A stretch of DNA of 64,000 nt from Brevundimonas sp. EYE_349 (GCF_023147505.1 NZ_JAHXPB010000002.1:248001-312000), one strand, 5' to 3'; numbered from the stretch's first letter, positions 38,695 to 48,278 are shown. Made by a program: numbers and translations. Notes: generated by a model not told the origin, from the letters alone.

Positions 38695-39251
38695 CCGGCG
38701 GCTCCTGCGCTCGCCGCCTGGGCCGTCAGCGGAATGGTCATGCGCAGAAACGGGCCGATGATGCTGTCCGACGTCGAACCCTCGTTGAACACCAGCGAGA
38801 TCTGCGGCGTCCCCGCCGGAACGGCGCCCATGAAAACCAGGCGGCCGTTCATGGTGTCGCCCTTGACGATGTTCATGTTCGGATTGCCCTCGGGCGGCTT
38901 CAGACGCAGCTTCTGACCGTTGGGCAGTTCGATATAGGTGGCGGCGGTGGCCATCTCGACATTGTTGGTCATGTCGCTGGCGAAGGAGATGCTGACGTCC
39001 AGGATGGTGGCGTCCTCGGCCAGATCGACGTTCTTGACCCGCACCGTGGCCCCGACCTCGGTCACGCCCTGCACATCGACCGGCACGGTGCGGGTCTGGC
39101 GCGGCTGAGCGGTGACGGGGGTGTTGGCGGCGGCGGCGGCCTGCTGTTCGGGGGACATGGCGGCGTCGGCCTTGTCCTCGTTGTTCGAACAGGCGGCCAG
39201 GGCCAGGGCGGACACCCCGGCGGCGGCGATCAGGCGAAGGGCGACAGGCAT
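38691..39251 (-). CDS. Lipoprotein, hypothetical
   Basis: 186 aa from ATG 39251, with GGAG 7 nt upstream. Lipobox LALAAC (Cys21) followed by SNNEDKADA. Residues ~60-180 form a beta-rich domain (VRVKNVDLAEDATILDVSISFA, TYIELPNGQKLRLK, GRLVFMGAVPAGTPQISLVFN) without a recognised family. Overlaps the OmpA-domain gene by 4 bp, so the two are probably envelope partners. Confidence 0.75.
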   Translation of the reverse strand: MPVALRLIAAAGVSALALAACSNNEDKADAAMSPEQQAAAAANTPVTAQPRQTRTVPVDVQGVTEVGATVRVKNVDLAEDATILDVSISFASDMTNNVEMATAATYIELPNGQKLRLKPPEGNPNMNIVKGDTMNGRLVFMGAVPAGTPQISLVFNEGSTSDSIIGPFLRMTIPLTAQAASAGAAG

Positions 39252-39295
39252 GGAACGCTCCGGCGTTGTTGATCCAACGCGCGTCCGCCCGCCTC

Positions 39296-39357
39296 CCAAG
39301 CGGAGCCGCACGCGCGTCCGCTATCGAACACGCGAACGGCGAAAAGGCTCCGCTTGG
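39296..39357. repeat. 12-bp perfect inverted repeat
   Basis: CCAAGCGGAGCC (39296-39307) and its exact complement (39346-39357) with a 38-nt loop, in the 173-bp gap between cysK and the lipoprotein gene. Could be a stem of the cysK 3' end or of the lipoprotein leader. Confidence 0.5.
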
Positions 39358-39366
39358 CGATCGGTC

Positions 39367-39408
39367 GCTTTCCGACAGCGCCACGCGGCGGCGGCGTCGT
39401 CGGAAAGC
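39367..39408 (-). terminator. Stem-loop after cysK
   Basis: GCTTTCCGAC (39367-39376) and its exact complement (39399-39408), 22-nt loop, 16 bp after the cysK stop. No U-tract behind it, so an intrinsic terminator is uncertain. Confidence 0.4.
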
Positions 39409-39424
39409 GGAAAACAAGCGCCGA

Positions 39425-40405
39425 CTAAAGGCCCTCGAACAGCGCCGTCGAAAGATAGCGTTCGGCGAAGGACGGGATCACCACCACGATGGTCTTGCCC
39501 GCATTCTCGTCGCGCGCCGCCAGCCGGAAGGCCGCCGTCAGGGCCGCGCCGGAGCTGATGCCGACCGGAATCCCCTCGACGCGGGCGGCCTTGCGCGCCA
39601 TGTCGAAACTGTCGTCGTTGGACACCTGCTCCACCCCGTCCACGACCGAGGGGTCATAGATGGCGGGCACGAAGCCGGCGCCGATTCCCTGGATCTTGTG
39701 CGGTCCCGGCTGGCCGCCCGACAGCACAGGCGACGCCTCGGGCTCCACCGCGATCATCTGGACGGACGACTTTTTGGCCTTCAACGCCTGGCCGACGCCC
39801 GAGATGGTGCCGCCGGTGCCGACGCCCGCCACGATGATGTCCACGGCGCCGTCGGTGTCGTTCCAGATTTCCTCGGCCGTCGTCACCCGGTGGATGGCGG
39901 GGTTGGCCAGGTTCTCGAACTGCGAGGGGCTGATGGCGTTCGGGGTCGAATCCAGCAGTTCCTGGGCGCGGGCGATGGCGCCCTTCATCCCCTTCTCGGC
40001 CGGCGTCAGCTCCAGCTGCGCGCCCAGAAGGGCCAGCATCTTGCGCCGTTCGATCGACATGCTCTCGGGCATGCACAGGATCAGCTTCAGCCCCTTGGCG
40101 GCGGCGACGAAGGCCAGGGCGATGCCGGTGTTGCCGCTGGTGGGTTCGATCAGCACGGTGTTCTGGTCGATCTCGCCCGCCTGCTCCAGCGCCTCGACCA
40201 TGGCCACGCCGATCCTGTCCTTGACCGAGGCGATGGGATTGAAGAACTCCAGCTTGGCCAGCACCGTGGCCTTGGCGCCGTATTCGGCCGACAGGCGCGG
40301 CAGGCGCACGAGCGGGGTGTCGCCGATGGTGTCGATGATCGAATCATACACCTTGCCCCGACCCTTCTTCAGGTGGCGGGCGGCGTCATAGCTGAAGTCG
40401 GACAT
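39425..40405 (-). CDS. cysK: Cysteine synthase (O-acetylserine sulfhydrylase)
   Basis: PLP enzyme, 326 aa, making cysteine from O-acetylserine and sulfide. PLP lysine in [16 protein letters not shown], substrate loop [15 protein letters not shown], and the cofactor-phosphate loop [17 protein letters not shown]-terminus [16 protein letters not shown] is standard. GGAG precedes the ATG at 40405. CysK rather than CysM by overall pattern. Confidence 0.93.
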   Translation of the reverse strand: MSDFSYDAARHLKKGRGKVYDSIIDTIGDTPLVRLPRLSAEYGAKATVLAKLEFFNPIASVKDRIGVAMVEALEQAGEIDQNTVLIEPTSGNTGIALAFVAAAKGLKLILCMPESMSIERRKMLALLGAQLELTPAEKGMKGAIARAQELLDSTPNAISPSQFENLANPAIHRVTTAEEIWNDTDGAVDIIVAGVGTGGTISGVGQALKAKKSSVQMIAVEPEASPVLSGGQPGPHKIQGIGAGFVPAIYDPSVVDGVEQVSNDDSFDMARKAARVEGIPVGISSGAALTAAFRLAARDENAGKTIVVVIPSFAERYLSTALFEGL

Positions 40406-40527
40406 GAGGAAGGTCTCCGTGAAACTGCGGCCCGTAACAGATAAGGCCTGAGGGCCCAGCGCAAGGGGCCGCGCACGATCATTTCTGCGCGAGACCTTCA
40501 GAGCGGCTGCCTTTCGACCGTCCGCCT

Positions 40528-41010
40528 CTAGCGCCCCAGCACCGCGCGAGCGGGGTCGAAGGCGACCACTTCGCGGATCACGATCATGCTCTTGAAGCCG
40601 CGCACGCCTTTTTCGGGGACCAATTCGCGAATGCCGAACGCCTCGTAATCCTGCATGGAGCGGACGGCGACGGTCAGCAGATAGTCGGTCTCGCCGGTCA
40701 CGTCCCAGCAGCCCTGAACCTCGGGGCTGGCCTTCATGGCGCGCTGGAAGGCGTCCATCATCTTGCGGTCCTGGGTGTTCATCTCGACCTGGACATGAAG
40801 GACGATGCGCGGCTCGATCCGGGCCGGATCGATCATGGCCACGTCGCGCACGATCACCCCCTCGGCTCGCAGCCGCCGCAATCGCCGCAGCACCGCCGAT
40901 TCCGACAGACCCACCGCCTCGGCCGTCACCCGCGCCGGTTCCTGATTGTTGCGACGGACGCGATCCAGCAGCCTGTGGTCGAACGCATCCAGCGTGACGA
41001 AATTCGTCAT
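40528..41010 (-). CDS. Lrp/AsnC-family transcription regulator
   Basis: 160 aa from ATG 41010. N-terminal winged HTH ([44 protein letters not shown]) and C-terminal RAM/ACT-like domain ([44 protein letters not shown]). Members sense amino acids and often control a divergent exporter. Here the divergent neighbour, 84 bp away, is an EamA/RhtA-type amino acid exporter, its probable target. Confidence 0.88.
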   Translation of the reverse strand: MTNFVTLDAFDHRLLDRVRRNNQEPARVTAEAVGLSESAVLRRLRRLRAEGVIVRDVAMIDPARIEPRIVLHVQVEMNTQDRKMMDAFQRAMKASPEVQGCWDVTGETDYLLTVAVRSMQDYEAFGIRELVPEKGVRGFKSMIVIREVVAFDPARAVLGR

Positions 41011-41094
41011 TTGATACCCTTCTATGCCGGATTCAGCCGCATTCAGGCCGGAAATCGCCGGGAAGCGCAACCTTATTTGGGCTAGTCATCGGCC

Positions 41095-41997
41095 ATGACC
41101 GCCGTGGCCCTGAAATCGCACCTGTCCTCGCCGCTGATGGCGCGGCTGATCCCCTATCTGGCGCTGTTCGGCGGCATGATGACGCTGGCGTGCGGCACCT
41201 CCTTCGCCAAGACCCTGTTCCCCGTGATCGGGGCGCAGGGAACGACCGCCTACCGGGTCGGTCTGTCGGCCGTCATTCTGGTCGCGGTGTTCCGGCCCTG
41301 GCGGTTCCGCCTGACGCGCGCCGATCTGGGCGCCGTGGCTATGTACGGCGTGGTGCTGGGGGCGATGAACCTCAGCTTCTACATGTCGCTGCGGACCATT
41401 CCGCTGGGGCTGGCCATCGCCATCGAGTTCATGGGACCGCTGACCCTGGCGCTGCTGCATTCGCGCAAGGCCGTGCACTTCGTCTGCATCGGCTTCGCCG
41501 TCCTGGGCCTGGGGCTGCTGCTGCCGCTGAAGACCGGCGTGGGCGCGCTGGATCCGGTGGGAATGGGTTTGGCCGCATTCGCCGGCCTGTGCTGGGCGCT
41601 GTATATCGTGTTCGGCAAGCGGCTGTCGCACCTGCACGCCGGACAGTCGGTGGCCCTGGGCATGAGCGTGGCGGCCCTGGTCGTCGTGCCGTTCGGCGTG
41701 GCCCACGCCGGTATGGCCCTGCTGAACCCGGCCATCGTGCTGGCGGGCGTGGCCGTGGCGATCTTCTCCAGCGCCCTGCCCTATTCGCTGGAGATGGTGG
41801 CCCTTCGCGCCATTCCCAAACGCACCTTCGGCGTGGTGTTGAGCGCCGAACCGGCCGTCGGCGCCCTGGCCGGCCTGATCATCCTGCACGAGCATCTGAC
41901 GGGACAGCAATGGCTGGCCATCGCCGCCATCGTCGCCGCCTCCGTCGGCGCCATCGCCACGACGCGCGAGCCGCAGACAGGGCCGGAGCCGGTTTAG
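41095..41997 (+). CDS. EamA/RhtA-type threonine-homoserine exporter
   Basis: 300 aa, ten predicted transmembrane helices in two EamA repeats, inner membrane. Resembles RhtA: MMTLACGTSFAKTLFPVIGAQGTTAYRVGLSA, YMSLRTIPLGLAIAIEFMGPL, and SALPYSLEMVALRAIPKRTFGVVLSAEPAVGALAGLIIL. The substrate in homologues is threonine/homoserine. It is divergent from the Lrp-family gene, whose product probably controls it. Confidence 0.87.
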   Translation: MTAVALKSHLSSPLMARLIPYLALFGGMMTLACGTSFAKTLFPVIGAQGTTAYRVGLSAVILVAVFRPWRFRLTRADLGAVAMYGVVLGAMNLSFYMSLRTIPLGLAIAIEFMGPLTLALLHSRKAVHFVCIGFAVLGLGLLLPLKTGVGALDPVGMGLAAFAGLCWALYIVFGKRLSHLHAGQSVALGMSVAALVVVPFGVAHAGMALLNPAIVLAGVAVAIFSSALPYSLEMVALRAIPKRTFGVVLSAEPAVGALAGLIILHEHLTGQQWLAIAAIVAASVGAIATTREPQTGPEPV

Positions 41998-42039
41998 TTT
42001 CGTCCTAAGGGCGCCGCAAAATGACGGCTGAAAGCCGCC

Positions 42040-43533
42040 TCAGAACTCCTCCCATCCGTCGCTGACGGTCGCCGTCGCCGCGCTTCCGGTGGCGTAGGCG
42101 CGGATGCGGGCGCGTTCGCGAGCCAGGGGAATGGGGCCGGCGCCGCGCGACAGATCGTGGACGCGCGGCGGGGCCTCTCCTGTCTCGAACCGTTCGACCA
42201 GTTGCGCCAACTGGTCCGTCTCGGTCTTCAGGCTGATCGCCGCCGCCGTGGTCTGTTCCACCATCGCGGCGTTCTGCTGCGTGACCTGATCCATCTGGTT
42301 GACGGCGCTGTTGACCTGGCTGAGGCCGGTCGCCTGTTCCTGGGCCGAGGCGGCGATTTCGGAGACCAGGGCGTCCATCTCGGCCACCTTGACGGCGATG
42401 GCCGCCAGCGCCGCGCCGGTTTCATTCACCAGTCGAACCCCGTGCGAGACCTCCTGGCCCGAGGTGGTGATCAGGGTCTTGATCTCCTTGGCGGCGTCGG
42501 CCGAACGCTGCGCCAGGGCGCGGACCTCTGACGCCACCACGGCGAAGCCGCGGCCCGCCTCGCCTGCGCGGGCCGCCTCCACCCCGGCGTTCAGGGCCAG
42601 CAGATTGGTCTGGAAGGCGATCTCGTCGATCACTCCGATGATGTCGCTGATCTGGGTCGAGCTGCGCTTGATGCCGTCCATGGCCTCCACGGCCTGACGC
42701 ACGACCTCGGACGAGCGATCCGCCTCGGCGCGGGCGCCGGCGGCGGCGGTCGAGGCCTGACGGGCGCCGTCCGCGCTGCGTTTGACGGTGGCGGTGATCT
42801 GATCCAGCGCCGCCGCCGTCTCCTCCAGACTGGCCGCCTGCTGTTCGGTGCGGCGCGACAGGTCGTCCGAGGCGCCGGAGATTTCGCCCACCCCGCCGCG
42901 CAAGGCCGTGATGGCCCCCAACGCCTGGCCCAGGGTCTGGCGCAGGCTTTCGACCGCCGCATTATAGTCGTCGCGCACCCGCAGATGCGCCCCCTCGACC
43001 GGCGCGTCGATCCGCGCGGTCAGGTCGCCCGCCGACAGGCGCGCCAGCACTCCGGCCAGGGCCTCGACCAGAACGGTCTGGGCCTGTTCGGCGGCGATCC
43101 GCGCCGTCTCGCGCCGGGCCGCCTCCTGCTCCTGTTCGGTGATGTCGATGGCCAGTTTGATCACCTTCACCGGCCGCCCATCGGGACCGAAGACCGGGTT
43201 GTAGGACGCCTGCAGCCAGACCTCGCGCCCGCCCTTGGCCAGCCTGCGAAACTTGCGCGCCAGGAACCGGCCGGCGTTCAGTTCGCGCCAGAAGGCGGCG
43301 TATTCCGGCGAGGCCGCCTCAACCGGATCCATGAACTGCCGGTGATGCGCGACCCGTATTTCATCCAGACTGTAGCCCATGGTGGTCAAAAGGTTCTGAT
43401 TGGCGTCGATGATCACGCCGTCCAGACTGAACTCGATCACCGCCTGGGATCGGCCGATGGCGGCCATCTTCCCATCCAGATCGGCCAAGCGGTCCTGCAT
43501 CTGCACACGGGCCCGATGCGGCTTTGCGAACAT
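42040..43533 (-). CDS. Cytosolic PAS-containing chemoreceptor
   Basis: 497 aa with no transmembrane segment. PAS domain (~20-135, [26 protein letters not shown]) with the PAC segment, a HAMP-like segment (~160-205, [32 protein letters not shown]), and a methyl-accepting signalling domain with the tip [42 protein letters not shown]. The C-terminus ends GWEEF (493-497), which fits the xWxxF pentapeptide that docks CheR/CheB, so it is probably a high-abundance-type receptor. The PAS domain may bind haem or flavin as in Aer/soluble receptors; unproven. It lies next to flagellar genes. Confidence 0.9.
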   Translation of the reverse strand: MFAKPHRARVQMQDRLADLDGKMAAIGRSQAVIEFSLDGVIIDANQNLLTTMGYSLDEIRVAHHRQFMDPVEAASPEYAAFWRELNAGRFLARKFRRLAKGGREVWLQASYNPVFGPDGRPVKVIKLAIDITEQEQEAARRETARIAAEQAQTVLVEALAGVLARLSAGDLTARIDAPVEGAHLRVRDDYNAAVESLRQTLGQALGAITALRGGVGEISGASDDLSRRTEQQAASLEETAAALDQITATVKRSADGARQASTAAAGARAEADRSSEVVRQAVEAMDGIKRSSTQISDIIGVIDEIAFQTNLLALNAGVEAARAGEAGRGFAVVASEVRALAQRSADAAKEIKTLITTSGQEVSHGVRLVNETGAALAAIAVKVAEMDALVSEIAASAQEQATGLSQVNSAVNQMDQVTQQNAAMVEQTTAAAISLKTETDQLAQLVERFETGEAPPRVHDLSRGAGPIPLARERARIRAYATGSAATATVSDGWEEF

Positions 43534-43685
43534 GGTTCCACCCCTTCGCGATCAGCGAGCCCCCGCCCGCCTCGGTTGCAAGGTTGACACCCAATTGGTT
43601 TCGGAAGTCTTTCGCCCTTGAGTTGCATACCGCACACAACTCGCGTTACTGCAAAGGTTGGAATGGAAACCGACTTCATCGGTCG

Positions 43686-43692
43686 TTAACCA
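43686..43692 (+). promoter_or_regulatory. CtrA-like half-site upstream of fliI
   Basis: TTAACCA, 43 bp ahead of the fliI start. CtrA full sites are TTAA-N7-TTAA; only one half is seen here. Flagellar class II genes of Caulobacter are CtrA targets, so the site is plausible but weak. Confidence 0.3.
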
Positions 43693-43734
43693 CGATGGCC
43701 CATCTGATCGAGGTCTGTTCCTGGGGCCGTCCGC

Positions 43735-45078
43735 TTGCGTAATCTCGTCGCCGCCGTCGAAGCGATCGACCCGCTGGTCGTCACCGGCAAGGTGGCGGGC
43801 GTGTCGGGCCTGCTGATCGAGTCGCGGGGCGGCCTGTCGCGTCTGGCGGTCGGGGCGCGGGCCGAGATCGGCCGGCGCGGCCATGACCCCCTCCCGGCCG
43901 AAGTCGTCGGCTTTCGCGATTCCAAGGCCCTGCTGATGCCCTTCGGCCCGGTCGAGGGCGTGCCCCCCGGCGCCGACATCAGGATCATCGAGACCGCAGC
44001 CAGCGTGCGCCCCACCACCGCCTGGCTGGGCCGGATCATCGACGCCTTCGGCCAGCCGATCGACGGCAAGGGCCCCCTGCCTCAGGGGCCGGCGCCCTAT
44101 CCGTTGCGCGCACCCCCGCCGCCCGCCCATTCCCGCGGCCGGGTCGGAGAGCGTCTGGACCTGGGCGTGCGCGCGATGGATGTCTTCACCACCACCTGCC
44201 GGGGCCAGCGGCTGGGCATCTTCGCCGGGTCGGGCGTGGGCAAGTCGGTGCTTTTGTCCATGCTGGCCAAGGAGGCGACCTGCGACGCCGTCGTCGTCGG
44301 TCTGATCGGCGAACGCGGCCGCGAGGTGCGCGAGTTCGTGGAAGAGACCCTGGGCGAAGAGGGGCTGAAACGCGCCGTCGTGGTGGTCGCCACCAGTGAC
44401 GAACCGGCCCTGAAACGGCGCCAGTCCGCCTATATGACCATGGCCATCGCCGAGTTCCTGCGCGATCAGGATCTGGAGGTGCTGTGCCTGATGGACAGCG
44501 TCACCCGATTTGCGATGGCCCAGCGCGAGATCGGTCTGGCGGCGGGCGAGCCCCCGACCACCAAGGGCTATACGCCCACCGTCTTCACCGAACTGCCCAA
44601 GCTGCTTGAACGCGCCGGGCCTGGGCCGATCCGGCCGGACGGCACGACGGCGGCGCCCATCACCGCCCTGTTCACCGTTCTGGTGGATGGCGGCGACCAT
44701 GACGAGCCGATCGCGGACGCCGTGCGCGGTATTCTGGATGGCCACATCGTCATGGACCGCAAGATCGCCGAGCGCGGGCGGTTCCCCGCCATCGACGTGC
44801 TGAAATCCGTCAGCCGCACCCTGCCCGGCTGCCAGACCCCGCCCGAGCGCGAACTGAACAAGCGGGCGCGCCAATGTCTGTCGGCCTATGCGAACATGGA
44901 GGAGCTGATCAAGATCGGCGCCTACCGCACCGGCGCCGATCCCATCGTAGACCGCGCCATCGCCCTGAACCCCGCGCTGGAGGATTTCCTGGGTCAGGAC
45001 AAGGACGACGCCACCCGTCTTTCCGATTCCTTTACCCGGCTGGAAGCAATCCTCAATCAAGGCATGATCAGAGAGTGA
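43735..45078 (+). CDS. fliI: Flagellum-specific ATPase
   Basis: 447 aa, the hexameric ATPase that energises flagellar protein export at the cytoplasmic face of the export gate. Walker [12 protein letters not shown], the catalytic Glu in [20 protein letters not shown], Walker [21 protein letters not shown], and the C-terminal [17 protein letters not shown]. The family feature [22 protein letters not shown] separates it from F1 beta. Translation probably begins at the TTG (43735) since [14 protein letters not shown] is the expected N-terminus. Followed by fliJ after 7 bp. Confidence 0.93.
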   Translation: MRNLVAAVEAIDPLVVTGKVAGVSGLLIESRGGLSRLAVGARAEIGRRGHDPLPAEVVGFRDSKALLMPFGPVEGVPPGADIRIIETAASVRPTTAWLGRIIDAFGQPIDGKGPLPQGPAPYPLRAPPPPAHSRGRVGERLDLGVRAMDVFTTTCRGQRLGIFAGSGVGKSVLLSMLAKEATCDAVVVGLIGERGREVREFVEETLGEEGLKRAVVVVATSDEPALKRRQSAYMTMAIAEFLRDQDLEVLCLMDSVTRFAMAQREIGLAAGEPPTTKGYTPTVFTELPKLLERAGPGPIRPDGTTAAPITALFTVLVDGGDHDEPIADAVRGILDGHIVMDRKIAERGRFPAIDVLKSVSRTLPGCQTPPERELNKRARQCLSAYANMEELIKIGAYRTGADPIVDRAIALNPALEDFLGQDKDDATRLSDSFTRLEAILNQGMIRE

Positions 45079-45085
45079 CGACGAA

Positions 45086-45496
45086 ATGACCGCTTGGGCT
45101 CAATCCCTGATCCGCATCTCCAACTACGAGGTCGAGACGCTGCAGAAGCGCCTGGCCGAGATCGCCGAACGCCGCGCCGGCGCCGAGGTGCGCATCGCCG
45201 TTCTGGACGCCGAGGCCGAGGCCGAACGGGACCGCGCCCGCCTGGACGCCGAAGCCGCCCTGATGCTGGGCGCCTATCTGAACGGCTGGAAGGCCAGGAA
45301 GACCCAGGCCGAGGGCGACCTGTCGGTGCTGGACGCCGAGGAAGCCGGCGCCCGCGACGCCCTGACCGGCGCCTTCGAAGAGCTGAAGAAGTTCGAACAC
45401 GTCGCCGAAACCACCCGCCTGAACCAGCTGGTCGCCATCGCCAAGCGCGAAACCGCCGCCTTCGACGAATTGGGTCTGCGGAAACGTGCGGTCTGA
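45086..45496 (+). CDS. fliJ: Flagellar export chaperone FliJ
   Basis: 136 aa, almost wholly coiled coil (VETLQKRLAEIAERRAGAEVRIAVLDAEAEAE and on), the length and heptad character of FliJ, which sits in the FliI hexamer as a rotor-like stalk and escorts export substrates. Assignment rests on coiled-coil character plus its position 7 bp after fliI. Its end overlaps the open frame of the xylanase gene by 11 bp but a repeat pair separates the functional regions. Confidence 0.88.
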   Translation: MTAWAQSLIRISNYEVETLQKRLAEIAERRAGAEVRIAVLDAEAEAERDRARLDAEAALMLGAYLNGWKARKTQAEGDLSVLDAEEAGARDALTGAFEELKKFEHVAETTRLNQLVAIAKRETAAFDELGLRKRAV

Positions 45497-46742
45497 CTCC
45501 AAAGATCCTCCCTCGCATGGCGGGGGAAGGGGACCGCGCGTAGCGTGGTGGAGGGGGCGGACGTCGCACGAACCGTCGACATTAGAACATGCTCATCAGG
45601 CTGACAGTCTACCTGAGGCCGCCCCCTCCACCGCTTCGCGGTCCCCCTCCCCCGTTCCGCTGCGCTTCTCGGGGGAGGATCTTACCCGTCGCACCGTCCT
45701 CGCCGCCCCTCTGGCCCTCGCCGCCTGCGACCGCTTCGCCTCGGCCGAGGCGACGCCGCCGAACGTTCGGCCGCTGAAATCCGTCGCCCCCGCCCCCTTC
45801 GGCGCGGCGATCAAGGCCAGCCAGATCGACGACCCGGACTGGGTCGCGCTGGCCCGCGCCAATGCCTCCCAACTCACGCCCGAGTGGGAGATGAAGATGG
45901 AATATATCCTGGCCGACGGCCTGGATCGCCCCAACTTCGATCGCTCGGACCGCATCGCCGCCTTCGCCCAGGCCAACGCCATGGCCCTGCACGGCCACAC
46001 CCTGATCTGGTACGCGCAAGGGAAAGAGGCGTTCGAGGGCCTGTCCGGCCCCGCCTTCGACCGGGCCTTCGACGGCTATATCGCAACCACGGCCGGTCGT
46101 TATCGCGGCAAGGTCCGCAGCTGGGACGTGGTCAACGAGCCGATCCTGGACGACGGGTCGGGGATGCGCGACTGCCACTGGAGCGCCCGTTACGGCCACG
46201 ACGGCTATATCCTGCGCGCCTTCGAAAGGGCGCGCGCCGCCGATCCGAAAGCCCTGCTTTTCCTCAACGAGTACAATCAGGAAAGCGTGCCGGCGAAGGG
46301 CGCGCAGTTCCTGAAACTGGTCGAGCGGTTGCTGAAAGCGGGCTGCCCGCTGCAGGGACTGGGGCTGCAATCCCACCTGTGGATCGACATCAAGCCGGGC
46401 GTGATCGCCGCCTTCATGCGCGAGGCCGCCCAGTTCGGCCTGCCGATCCATGTGTCTGAGCTGGACTGCACCCTGCGCACCGAGGACCGGCTGGACTTCC
46501 GCAGTCAGGCCGAACGCCTGACCGCCCAGGGGGCGCGCGTGACCGAACTGGCCCACGCCTTCGCCGCCCTGCCCGAGGCCCAGCAGTTCGCCTTCACCAC
46601 CTGGGGCCTGCGCGACACCGACAGCTGGTATCGCCAGGGCGAAAAGGACGACGGCAAGGACAAGCCCCTGCCCTTCGACAGCTTCGGCCGTCCCAACCCG
46701 ATGGCGGCGGCCATCGCTGCGGGGTTCAGGACCCCAGCCTGA
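45486..46742 (+). CDS. GH10 endo-1,4-beta-xylanase (start disturbed by repeat)
   Basis: Glycoside hydrolase family 10. The native sequence starts around 45681 (DLTRRTVLAAPLALAACDRF), a twin-arginine-type lipoprotein signal, and runs to 46742. The acid/base Glu is in SWDVVNEPILD and the nucleophile Glu in IHVSELDC; LHGHTLIWYAQ, LFLNEYNQESV and TWGLRDTDSWY are also conserved. Retaining cleavage of xylan beta-1,4 links, outside the cytoplasm. No start codon lies in frame between a GTG at 45486 (inside fliJ) and 45681; the intervening frame translates repeat D/D'. The repeat pair has evidently replaced the original start region, so expression is in doubt. Confidence 0.8.
   Translation: MRSDSKDPPSHGGGRGPRVAWWRGRTSHEPSTLEHAHQADSLPEAAPSTASRSPSPVPLRFSGEDLTRRTVLAAPLALAACDRFASAEATPPNVRPLKSVAPAPFGAAIKASQIDDPDWVALARANASQLTPEWEMKMEYILADGLDRPNFDRSDRIAAFAQANAMALHGHTLIWYAQGKEAFEGLSGPAFDRAFDGYIATTAGRYRGKVRSWDVVNEPILDDGSGMRDCHWSARYGHDGYILRAFERARAADPKALLFLNEYNQESVPAKGAQFLKLVERLLKAGCPLQGLGLQSHLWIDIKPGVIAAFMREAAQFGLPIHVSELDCTLRTEDRLDFRSQAERLTAQGARVTELAHAFAALPEAQQFAFTTWGLRDTDSWYRQGEKDDGKDKPLPFDSFGRPNPMAAAIAAGFRTPA
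45504..45560. repeat. Palindromic repeat, type 1, copy D
   Basis: GATCCTCCCTCGC...GCGGGGGAAGGGGACCGCG...GTGGAGGGGGCGG, the same layout as copy A. Begins 8 bp after the fliJ stop and faces copy D'. Confidence 0.8.
45618..45682. repeat. Palindromic repeat, type 1, copy D' (inverted)
   Basis: On the minus strand it reads GATCCTCCCCCGAGAAGCG...CGGGGGAGGGGGACCGCGAAGCGGTGGAGGGGGCGG, a near mirror of copy D 57 bp away. It ends exactly where the recognisable xylanase N-terminus begins. Confidence 0.8.
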
Positions 46743-46861
46743 TCGGAAGGCGGCCGGTCGTCCGACGACGGCCTGGCGTTTTTTCGACGGCGTGCATCCG
46801 CAAGGCCCCCTCGCCGCCTCTTGTTGAAAGCGTCAGCGTGGCGCGTTCAGGAGAGACCGCC

Positions 46862-48241
46862 TTGCCCCATTCGCCCGTCGCCCCACGCACCACCGCCCGC
46901 CTGCTGGTCGCCGTCGGCACGCTCGCCCTCGCCTTCGGTCCCTTGGCGGCAAATCAGGCCAAGGCCCAGGACGTCGGGCGCATGGATCAGGTCGTGCGCG
47001 CCTCCAGCGACGCCGACGCCTTTTCGGGCGCCGTCCTGGTCGCGCGCGACGGCCGCATCCTGCTGGATCAGGGCTACGGCCTGGCCAATCGCGAGTGGAA
47101 CATCCCCAACGACGGGGATGTGAAGTTCCGCCTGGGGTCCCTGTCCAAACAGTTCACCGCCGTCGCCGTCATGCTGTTGAACCAACAGGGCAAGCTCGAC
47201 CTGGACGCGCCGATCAAGACCTGGCTGCCCGACGCCCCGGCCGCCTGGGACGCGATCACCCCGCGCCATCTGCTCAGCCACACGGCGGGCGTGCCGAACT
47301 TCACCGCCTTTCCCGACTATCAGGATTTGAAGACGCGGCCGTCGACGCTGGAGCAGTTGATCGCCCGGTTCCGCGACCGCCCGCTGAACTTCGCGCCCGG
47401 CTCGCGCTTCGCCTATTCCAACTCGGGCTATGTGTTGCTCAGCGCCATCGTCGAGGCGGCTGGCGGCCAGACCTACGCCGACTTCGTGACCGCCAACCTG
47501 TTCCAGCCGCTGGGCATGAACGACAGCGGCTATGACCGCCATGAGGTCGTCCTGCCCCGCCGGGCCTCGGGCTATGCGCCGGGCGCCGACGGGGTCGTCA
47601 ACGCCGACTATGTGGACATGAGCATCCCGACCGGCGCCGGCGCCCTGTATTCAACGACCCACGACCTGCTGAAGTGGGAACAGGGTCTGTTCGGCGGCCG
47701 GCTTCTGAACGCCCAGTCCCTGACCGCCCTGACGACGCCCGTTCGCGACGGCTACGCCATGGGCCTGATCGTCAGCGAGTCCGATGGCCGGCGCCTGGTC
47801 TGGCACAATGGCGCCATCGAGGGCTTCAACACCTATATGGCCTATGATCCGGGCGACCGGACTGCCGTGATCGTGTTGGGCAATCTGAACGGCGAGGCGC
47901 CGGACAAGCTGGGCGCGGCCCTGGTCGCCCTGGCCCGCGGCGGGACCGTCACCCTGGCCAGCGAGCGCCGCGCCGTCGCCGTGTCGCCCGAGGCGCTGAG
48001 GGCCTATGAGGGCGTCTACGCCCTGTCGCCCGCCTTCGCCCTGACCGTGTCGGTCGTGGACGGCAAGCTGACGGCCCAGGCCACGGGCCAGAAGGCGTTC
48101 GAACTGACGGCGGAGGCCGAGGACGCCTTCTACCTGACCGCCGTCGACGCCCAGATCACCTTCACCCGCGACGCGACCGGCGCCGTCCATGGACTGGTCC
48201 TGCACCAGGGCGGCCGCGACATGCCGGCCAGGCGGCAGTAG
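46862..48241 (+). CDS. Exported serine beta-lactamase-like hydrolase
   Basis: 459 aa. TTG start at 46862 chosen because GGAG lies 8 nt upstream and the signal peptide (ARLLVAVGTLALAFGPLAANQAKAQ) follows; an in-frame GTG at 46838 is the alternative. Class C-type fold: nucleophile motif SLSK (GSLSKQFTAVAVML), YSN (FAYSNSGYVLLSAIVE) and a WHNGAIEGF third motif. The C-terminal ~110 residues form a lipocalin-like extra domain (DUF3471 type). The family includes D-aminopeptidases, esterases and beta-lactamases; substrate unknown. Ends just before a bidirectional terminator. Confidence 0.85.
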   Translation: MPHSPVAPRTTARLLVAVGTLALAFGPLAANQAKAQDVGRMDQVVRASSDADAFSGAVLVARDGRILLDQGYGLANREWNIPNDGDVKFRLGSLSKQFTAVAVMLLNQQGKLDLDAPIKTWLPDAPAAWDAITPRHLLSHTAGVPNFTAFPDYQDLKTRPSTLEQLIARFRDRPLNFAPGSRFAYSNSGYVLLSAIVEAAGGQTYADFVTANLFQPLGMNDSGYDRHEVVLPRRASGYAPGADGVVNADYVDMSIPTGAGALYSTTHDLLKWEQGLFGGRLLNAQSLTALTTPVRDGYAMGLIVSESDGRRLVWHNGAIEGFNTYMAYDPGDRTAVIVLGNLNGEAPDKLGAALVALARGGTVTLASERRAVAVSPEALRAYEGVYALSPAFALTVSVVDGKLTAQATGQKAFELTAEAEDAFYLTAVDAQITFTRDATGAVHGLVLHQGGRDMPARRQ

Positions 48242-48250
48242 GCGAAACGC

Positions 48251-48278
48251 AAAAACGCCCGCCGTTTCCGGCGGGCGT
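48251..48278 (-). terminator. Bidirectional terminator between hydrolase and ctrA
   Basis: Perfect 10-bp GC stem (48255-48264 with 48269-48278), 4-nt loop. The minus strand is followed by TTTTT, the plus strand only by TT, so it serves chiefly ctrA and weakly the converging hydrolase gene. Confidence 0.85.

Noticed and set aside
38695..39417. Extension of the OmpA-domain frame upstream of 38694
   Set aside because: It runs antiphase across the lipoprotein gene and the cysK gap; the signal peptide begins at 38694.
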